Below are positions 59,500 to 64,000 of a DNA stretch of 64,000 bases, in pieces (position 1 is the first letter of the stretch; each line of letters opens with the position of its first letter). Under the pieces are notes generated by a model, which had not been told where the DNA came from, searched no databases, and was given only the letters and a program-made list of their open reading frames with translations. The stretch lies in assembly GCF_013113735.1 (NCBI RefSeq), contig NZ_CP053346.1, positions 4,416,001 through 4,480,000 on the forward strand, written 5' to 3'. This DNA comes from Sphingomonas sp. AP4-R1. Lineage in GTDB: Bacteria > Pseudomonadota > Alphaproteobacteria > Sphingomonadales > Sphingomonadaceae. Position numbers and translations under genes: made by a program.

Positions 59500-60546
59500 T
59501 CAGGCGATAGGGGTGTGCTGGAAGCTTTCGTCAGCCGCTGCGGCGGGCCCGCCGATCCGGTCGCGCACCACATAGATCGGTCGGTGCTTGGCCTCCACGA
59601 GGATGCGTCCGACATATTCGCCGAGGATGCCGAGCGACAGCAATTGCACGCCCCCCAGAAACAGCACCGCCACCATGATCGAGGCATAGCCCGCCACGTC
59701 CACGCCATAGAGGATCGTGCGGCCGATCAGGTAGATGGCATAGGCCAGCGCCAGCACGGCGACGAGCGCACCGAGATAGCTCCACACGCGCAGCGGCACC
59801 GTCGAGGCCGACGTGATCCCGTCGACCGCCAGCTTCCACAGCTTGATGTAATTGAACTTGGTTTCGCCCACCGCGCGCTCGGCGCGATCATATTCCACCG
59901 CCGTCTGGCGGAAGCCCGACCAGGCGAAGAGGCCCTTCATGAAGCGGTTCCGCTCGGGCATCAGCTTGATGACTTCGACCACCTTGCGATCCAGCAGTCG
60001 GAAATCGCCCGCATGCTCGGGAATCTTGTCGTCCGACAGCCAGTTGTGCGCGCGATAATAGAGATCGGCGGTCAGCCGCTTGGGCAGCGAGTCCGTCAGG
60101 CGGTTACGGCGCACGCCATAGACCACCTCATAGCCCGCGCGCCATTTGGCCAGCATGTCGCCCAGAACCTCGGGCGGATCCTGCAGATCGACGTCCACCG
60201 GCACGACCGCATCGCCCGAAACATTGTCGATCCCGGCCGAAAGGGCGGCCTCCTTGCCGAAATTGCGCGAGAGCGAGATCGCCCGCACGCGCGGCTCGCG
60301 CTGGTTGGCGATCACCAGTTCGGCCAGCGTGTGGTCCGAACTGCCGTCGTCGATGAACATGATCTCCCACGACCAGTGCTCGCCTTCCTGCGCCGCCAGC
60401 CCCTCGAGAATCGGGACGACGCGCGCGAGGAAGGGCTGGATCGCCACCTCCTCGTCCTTGACCGGAACGATCAGGGACAAGGTCGGCACACAGACCGGTT
60501 CCGCTGCGGCCAGCGAATGATCGGAAGAAGCGGTGTGCACGGTCAT
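59500..60546 (-). CDS. Polyprenol-phosphate glycosyltransferase, GtrB/ArnC-like
   Basis: A 348-residue GT2 enzyme: SLIVPVKDEEVAIQPFL at the N-terminus, IDDGSSDHTLA and PVDVDLQDPPEV for nucleotide and metal binding (DxD-like), LRNFGKEAALSAG, and two C-terminal transmembrane helices (about residues 245-265 and 280-305). This is the build of enzymes that load a sugar on bactoprenyl phosphate, as GtrB does for O-antigen modification. It overlaps by four bases with the large membrane protein upstream, which could be the transferase using the lipid-linked sugar. Confidence 0.88.
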   Translation of the reverse strand: MTVHTASSDHSLAAAEPVCVPTLSLIVPVKDEEVAIQPFLARVVPILEGLAAQEGEHWSWEIMFIDDGSSDHTLAELVIANQREPRVRAISLSRNFGKEAALSAGIDNVSGDAVVPVDVDLQDPPEVLGDMLAKWRAGYEVVYGVRRNRLTDSLPKRLTADLYYRAHNWLSDDKIPEHAGDFRLLDRKVVEVIKLMPERNRFMKGLFAWSGFRQTAVEYDRAERAVGETKFNYIKLWKLAVDGITSASTVPLRVWSYLGALVAVLALAYAIYLIGRTILYGVDVAGYASIMVAVLFLGGVQLLSLGILGEYVGRILVEAKHRPIYVVRDRIGGPAAAADESFQHTPIA

Positions 60547-62096
60547 AAATCTTCAAGTCCTTCGGCGCGCCGGGCTTGCTGCGCCCGCGCGACGAACCAT
60601 GCGATCAGCGCGAGCAGGGGTAGAAGCCAGGCCATCCGCGTCTGATAACGGCTTTGCGGCTCGGAGATAGCGCCTCCGAGAAATCCGTTGATCGCCATGG
60701 CCGTCGCCACCAGCAAAAGCCACAGGCCGATCAGCTTCGCCGCCCCGGGTGCGGAGGCGCGGATGCGGGGCAGCAGGATCGCCAGCGCGACCAGCGAAAG
60801 CGCGGCCCCGGCATAGACGATCATGTTCATCATCTCCCGCGGCCACGCGGAGCGCCCGCCCGGCGTCGCGGCGATGGCCTGGATGATGGAGGCCGGGAAT
60901 TGCCCGCCGATGCAGGCCGTCTGGGCGAAGCACCCCTCATCGACGATATCGATGCGCAGATCGGTGATCTGCAGCAGGCTGTTCCAGATGGCGAGCCACG
61001 CCGCCCGAACCGGATAGGCCTTGGCGACCGCGAGCGCGAACGCCTTGTCCTCGCGCGACATCGCCAGCCGCGTATCGGTATCGGCGATCAGGAACGCGCC
61101 CGTCGCCGGATCGCGCGACCACAGGAAAATGGTCGAGTTCGTCCAGCCGCGATAGGGGATGCGGCAGACGGCGAAGCGCCGCCCCTCGCAGCCCGCCTCG
61201 ATGAAGTCGCGCCCCGGCCCGTCGGCGATGAAACGCGCCGTGATCAGCGGAACGAGGACGGGCGACTTGCCGAAATGCGCCTTCACGACGGCCCCGGTCG
61301 CGACGACCGATCCGGCCCCGATCGCCAGCGCGGCGCTCCCGATCACCACGGCGCGCGCCACGTGCCTCCATTTCAGCTGCCGCGACAGGACGAGCAGCCC
61401 GATCACCGCGAGCATGCCGGCCAGCATCACCACATGCGTCAGATGCGACATGGTCGAGGCGATCAGGATCAGCGCCAGCAGCACGATCTCCCAGCGGGCG
61501 AGACGGATGCCGGGTGCCAGCAGGATCAGGAAGGCCGCGATGCCGAAGCCGGACAGCGCATCGGCCAGCAGCAGTCCGTTGTAGATCGCGAGCGGTGAGG
61601 CAACGGCCAGCGCACCGACCACGGCGAGCTTCACGTCCGGCCGATCGACCCCGAAGCAGCGCAGCGTCGCGCCGATCAGGTAATAAGCGATGGCAGCCTG
61701 CAGGACGACGAACAGCCAGAAGTGGCTCGTCACCCATGCCAGCCACAGCAAGAGGCCGAAATAGGGCGACCGTCCGGCCATGATGTAGCCGGAGGCCGGA
61801 TCATTGCCGCGCGCGACCTTCGGCTCCGGCGCGGTCGTCGGCACGGCATTCGTGGAAGGATGCGCGGAGGCCGGCGGCGGCGAGGCGTCCGGGATGGTCC
61901 AGACCGTCGCTATGTCTCTGCCGCCCACCATCCGGCCCACGATATCGCCGGCGCGCACATAGGAGGACGTATCGGAAAAGAAGAAAGGCTGGCCGTTGAT
62001 CAGGGCCGGCCACATCAGGATGAGAATGGAGATGATCGCCAGCAGGGCCGCGCGCACGCGGCCGGAAGCGCTGTCATCTCGATCGGCAGACCCCAT
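60543..62096 (-). CDS. Polytopic membrane protein, probable GtrC-like glycosyltransferase
   Basis: A 517-residue inner-membrane protein with about ten to twelve transmembrane helices. The first periplasmic loop contains FFFSDTSSYVRAGD, with an acidic pair as in GT-C-fold transferases, and is followed by a Pro/Ala-rich stretch (about residues 70-98). A large soluble loop (about 290-420) lies in the second half and has four cysteines. GtrC-type proteins move the sugar from the bactoprenyl carrier to a cell-surface glycan and differ strongly from strain to strain, so family assignment by eye is not possible. The four-base overlap with the GtrB-like gene supports a joint role. Confidence 0.75.
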   Translation of the reverse strand: MGSADRDDSASGRVRAALLAIISILILMWPALINGQPFFFSDTSSYVRAGDIVGRMVGGRDIATVWTIPDASPPPASAHPSTNAVPTTAPEPKVARGNDPASGYIMAGRSPYFGLLLWLAWVTSHFWLFVVLQAAIAYYLIGATLRCFGVDRPDVKLAVVGALAVASPLAIYNGLLLADALSGFGIAAFLILLAPGIRLARWEIVLLALILIASTMSHLTHVVMLAGMLAVIGLLVLSRQLKWRHVARAVVIGSAALAIGAGSVVATGAVVKAHFGKSPVLVPLITARFIADGPGRDFIEAGCEGRRFAVCRIPYRGWTNSTIFLWSRDPATGAFLIADTDTRLAMSREDKAFALAVAKAYPVRAAWLAIWNSLLQITDLRIDIVDEGCFAQTACIGGQFPASIIQAIAATPGGRSAWPREMMNMIVYAGAALSLVALAILLPRIRASAPGAAKLIGLWLLLVATAMAINGFLGGAISEPQSRYQTRMAWLLPLLALIAWFVARAQQARRAEGLEDL

Positions 62097-62157
62097 CGCC
62101 CCCTTGCCCGGCTAGCCCACCCAATTCGTCACGGGTCTAGCGCCGGTCTATGCCCGG

Positions 62158-63096
62158 TCAAGCATCTTGTCCCGATCCCGGCGCCGGAAGGGACAGATAA
62201 GCGAGCCGGCGGATCTCGCGCCGCCCGCGCACCACCGTATCCAGGATCAGGCCGGTAAAAAGGCAGAGACTCGCCAAAATCATCAGCCCGGTCACCAGCA
62301 CGGCGGTCGGCAGGCGCGGGACCAGTCCGGTCTGCAGATAGGTGAGGACCAGCGGTGCCGCGAGGATCATCGCCAGCGCCGCCAGCAGCGCCCCGAACAC
62401 GCCGAAGAACAGCACCGGCCGCTCGATCCGGCACAGGGTCAGGATCGTGTTGAGAATGCGGAAGCCGTCGCGATAGGTGGAGAGCTTCGACGCCGAACCC
62501 TCGGGCCGCGCGCCATATCGCGTCGTCACTTCCGCCACCGGCATCCGCAGCTCCAGCGCGTGGACGCTGATCTCGGTCTCGATCTCGAAGCCGGTCGACA
62601 GGATCGGGAAGCTCTTCACGAAGCGGCGCGAGAAAACGCGATAGCCGGAGAGGATGTCGCTGAAGCTGCGCCCGAAGATCCAGGCGAGCAGCCCGGTCAG
62701 CAGCCGGTTGCCGGTGCGATGGCCGCGACGATAGGCCTCCTCGATCTCGCTCTCGCGCGCGCCGACGACCATATCGAGATGCTCGTCCAGCAGCCTCTTC
62801 ACGAGTGCGGGCGCGGCGGCGGCGTCATAGGTCGCATCGCCGTCCGCCATCACATAGACGTCGGCGTCCACGTCGGCGAACATGCGCCGCACCACCCGGC
62901 CCTTGCCCTGCTGGGGCTCGGTGCGGACGATCGCGCCGGCGGCACGCGCCACCTCCACCGTCCGGTCGCTGCTGTTATTGTCGTAAACGTAGATGGCCGC
63001 GTCCGGCAGCGCCGCGCGGAATCCCGCGACGGTCGCGGCGATCGCGGCCTCCTCGTTGTAGCAGGGCAGCAGGACGACGACGCGCGGGTGCGCCAT
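62158..63096 (-). CDS. Family 2 glycosyltransferase, dolichol-phosphate-mannose-synthase-like
   Basis: A 312-residue GT2 enzyme: VVLLPCYNEEAAIAATV, VYDNNSSDRTVEVA, YVMADGDATYDAAAAPALV (the DxD region), FSDILSGYRVFSRRFVKSFPILS with the typical catalytic region, and two C-terminal helices (about residues 228-250 and 262-285). Along with the two genes downstream it forms a set for adding sugar to an envelope glycan or lipid. It lies 29 bases after tig and may be read from the tig promoter. Confidence 0.9.
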   Translation of the reverse strand: MAHPRVVVLLPCYNEEAAIAATVAGFRAALPDAAIYVYDNNSSDRTVEVARAAGAIVRTEPQQGKGRVVRRMFADVDADVYVMADGDATYDAAAAPALVKRLLDEHLDMVVGARESEIEEAYRRGHRTGNRLLTGLLAWIFGRSFSDILSGYRVFSRRFVKSFPILSTGFEIETEISVHALELRMPVAEVTTRYGARPEGSASKLSTYRDGFRILNTILTLCRIERPVLFFGVFGALLAALAMILAAPLVLTYLQTGLVPRLPTAVLVTGLMILASLCLFTGLILDTVVRGRREIRRLAYLSLPAPGSGQDA

Positions 63097-63125
63097 TCAG
63101 AGCACTCCGCGCGCCGTTATCGGTG

Positions 63126-64000
63126 TCAGGCTTCGGTCTTGGGCTTGGCGGCGCGCTTCGGCTTGGCCGGAGCCTTCGCCGCAGCCTCGTCGCCCGCGTC
63201 CGCCGCAGCGGCTTCCGCCTTCGGCTTGGCCGCACGCTTCGGCTTGGCCGGAGCCTCGTCCGTCACGGCCGGCTCTTCAGCAGCGGCTTCGGGAGCGGCC
63301 TCGGCCTTGGCCTTCGCCTTGGGAGCGGCCTTCTTCTTCGCGGCGGGCTTCGCCTCGGCGGCATGATCATGATCGTGATCATGGTTGCAGTCCGGGCCAT
63401 GGACATGGCCTTCATGACCATGGTCGTGGTCATGATCGTGGACGTGCGGCTTCAACTCGCCATCGTCGATCGCCTCGATCGCGGCTTCCAGCTCGTCGCG
63501 CGACACTTCGCGATCGGCGATCTCCGCCTTCTCGAACAGGAAATCGACGACCTTGTCCTCATAGAGCGGCGCGCGCAGCTGCGCCGACGCGACCGGATCC
63601 TGCTGGACATAGTCGAGGAAACGCTGGCGATCCTGCGGCGCATACTGCTGCGCCGCCTGCTGGGCGAGGCGCGCCATCTCCTGCGGGGAAACCTGCACGC
63701 CATTCTGCTGGCCGATCTCCGACAGGAGCAGGCCCAGGCGCACGCGGCGCTCGGCGATCTTGCGATAATCGTCGCGGTCGCCTTCCATTTCGGCGAGCGC
63801 GGCGGCCGGATCGGCCTCGTGCGTGGCCTCATGCTCCAGCTGGCGCCAGATCTGGGCGAACTCGGCCTCCACCATCGACGGAGGGACCTCGAAGTCGTGC
63901 GACGCGGCGAGCTGGTCGAGCAGCTTGCGCTTCATGTGCGTGCGGGTGAGCCCGTTCAGCTCCTGCTCGATCTGGCTCTTGAAGAGGCCGCGCAGCTGCT
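63126..64000 (-). CDS. tig: Trigger factor, C-terminal part (N-terminus outside window), with histidine-rich tail
   Basis: Ribosome-bound chaperone. The window holds the last 290 residues; the start is beyond the right edge. Seen are LRGLFKSQIEQELNGLTRTHMKRKLLDQLAASHDFEVPPSMVEAEFAQIW and GLLLSEIGQQNGVQVSPQEMA, diagnostic for the C-terminal substrate-binding domain. After the normal end come a histidine/aspartate stretch (HVHDHDHDHGHEGH, then DCNHDHDHDH) and about 85 residues of Ala, Lys, Glu and Pro repeats with three AKPKRAAKPK-like units. Canonical trigger factor has no such tail. tig is normally followed by clpP and clpX; here four genes lie between. Confidence 0.95.
   Translation of the reverse strand, partial: QLRGLFKSQIEQELNGLTRTHMKRKLLDQLAASHDFEVPPSMVEAEFAQIWRQLEHEATHEADPAAALAEMEGDRDDYRKIAERRVRLGLLLSEIGQQNGVQVSPQEMARLAQQAAQQYAPQDRQRFLDYVQQDPVASAQLRAPLYEDKVVDFLFEKAEIADREVSRDELEAAIEAIDDGELKPHVHDHDHDHGHEGHVHGPDCNHDHDHDHAAEAKPAAKKKAAPKAKAKAEAAPEAAAEEPAVTDEAPAKPKRAAKPKAEAAAADAGDEAAAKAPAKPKRAAKPKTEA

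Noticed and set aside
63112..63126. Sequence GTTATCGGTGTCA similar to the uronate operator beside the tig stop codon
   Set aside because: It lacks the ACCGGT core, overlaps the tig stop and has no promoter behind it; a chance partial match.

Overview
The window is high-GC chromosomal DNA from an alphaproteobacterium, most likely a Sphingomonas-type member of the Sphingomonadaceae. The support is direct: Caulobacter-type TonB-dependent receptors, a DivL-type sensor kinase with tyrosine in place of the phospho-acceptor histidine, a PEP-CTERM protein, the rpsT-dnaA / mutM-ubiE-ubiB-coaBC-dut neighbourhood common in alphaproteobacteria, and many copies of the short inverted repeats (CTGTCGAAGCAC, AAAGCGGGAAT and similar) that litter sphingomonad genomes. 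No tRNA, rRNA, IS element, prophage or CRISPR array was seen.

Layout. 1-4.6 kb, minus strand: a cobalamin riboswitch, then btuB, a small membrane protein, a DUF1636 protein, cobT and a truncated histidine phosphatase, i.e. B12 uptake and lower-ligand assembly. 4.8-29.5 kb: a uronate/pectin utilisation locus. It has an outer-membrane receptor, two secreted esterases, a secreted cupin, eda, kdgK, kduD, kduI, uxaC, a LacI-type regulator, uxaA, a tagaturonate/fructuronate reductase, a 2-keto-4-pentenoate hydratase-like protein, an ExuT-like transporter, a 1,282-residue secreted LamG protein and a Tat-exported DUF885 protein. A 14-bp element with core ACCGGT sits in front of four of its transcription units. 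A low-GC gene for an HExxH metalloprotease interrupts the locus. 29.7-36.3 kb: a VOC protein, then murU-amgK-tsaE-divL-ahcY on the minus strand (cell-wall recycling, t6A tRNA modification, cell-cycle control, SAH hydrolysis). 36.4-43.3 kb: mixed housekeeping genes (algH, peroxiredoxin, AMP nucleosidase, diguanylate cyclase, hydrolase, GFA protein, SDR). 43.5-54.9 kb: dnaA, rpsT, mutM, ubiE, ubiB, a PEP-CTERM protein, an aminotransferase, coaBC, dut, moeB-like and dsrE-like genes. 54.9-64 kb: a TonB-like protein, a GFA protein, csaA, clpX, clpP, a three-gene membrane glycosyltransferase set, and the 3' part of tig.

How the genes work together. In the uronate locus, oligouronides would enter through the receptor after ester removal. 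Galacturonate/glucuronate would go through UxaC, the reductase and UxaA to 2-keto-3-deoxygluconate (KDG). Unsaturated uronates would go through KduI and KduD to the same KDG, and KdgK and Eda finish the route to pyruvate and glyceraldehyde-3-phosphate. No recognisable polysaccharide lyase or hydrolase is present, so the large uncharacterised LamG protein is the best candidate for the missing depolymerase.

Limits: all homology statements come from reading motifs and known gene order; nothing was searched or computed. Start sites were chosen by Shine-Dalgarno spacing and gene overlap and may differ by a few codons.
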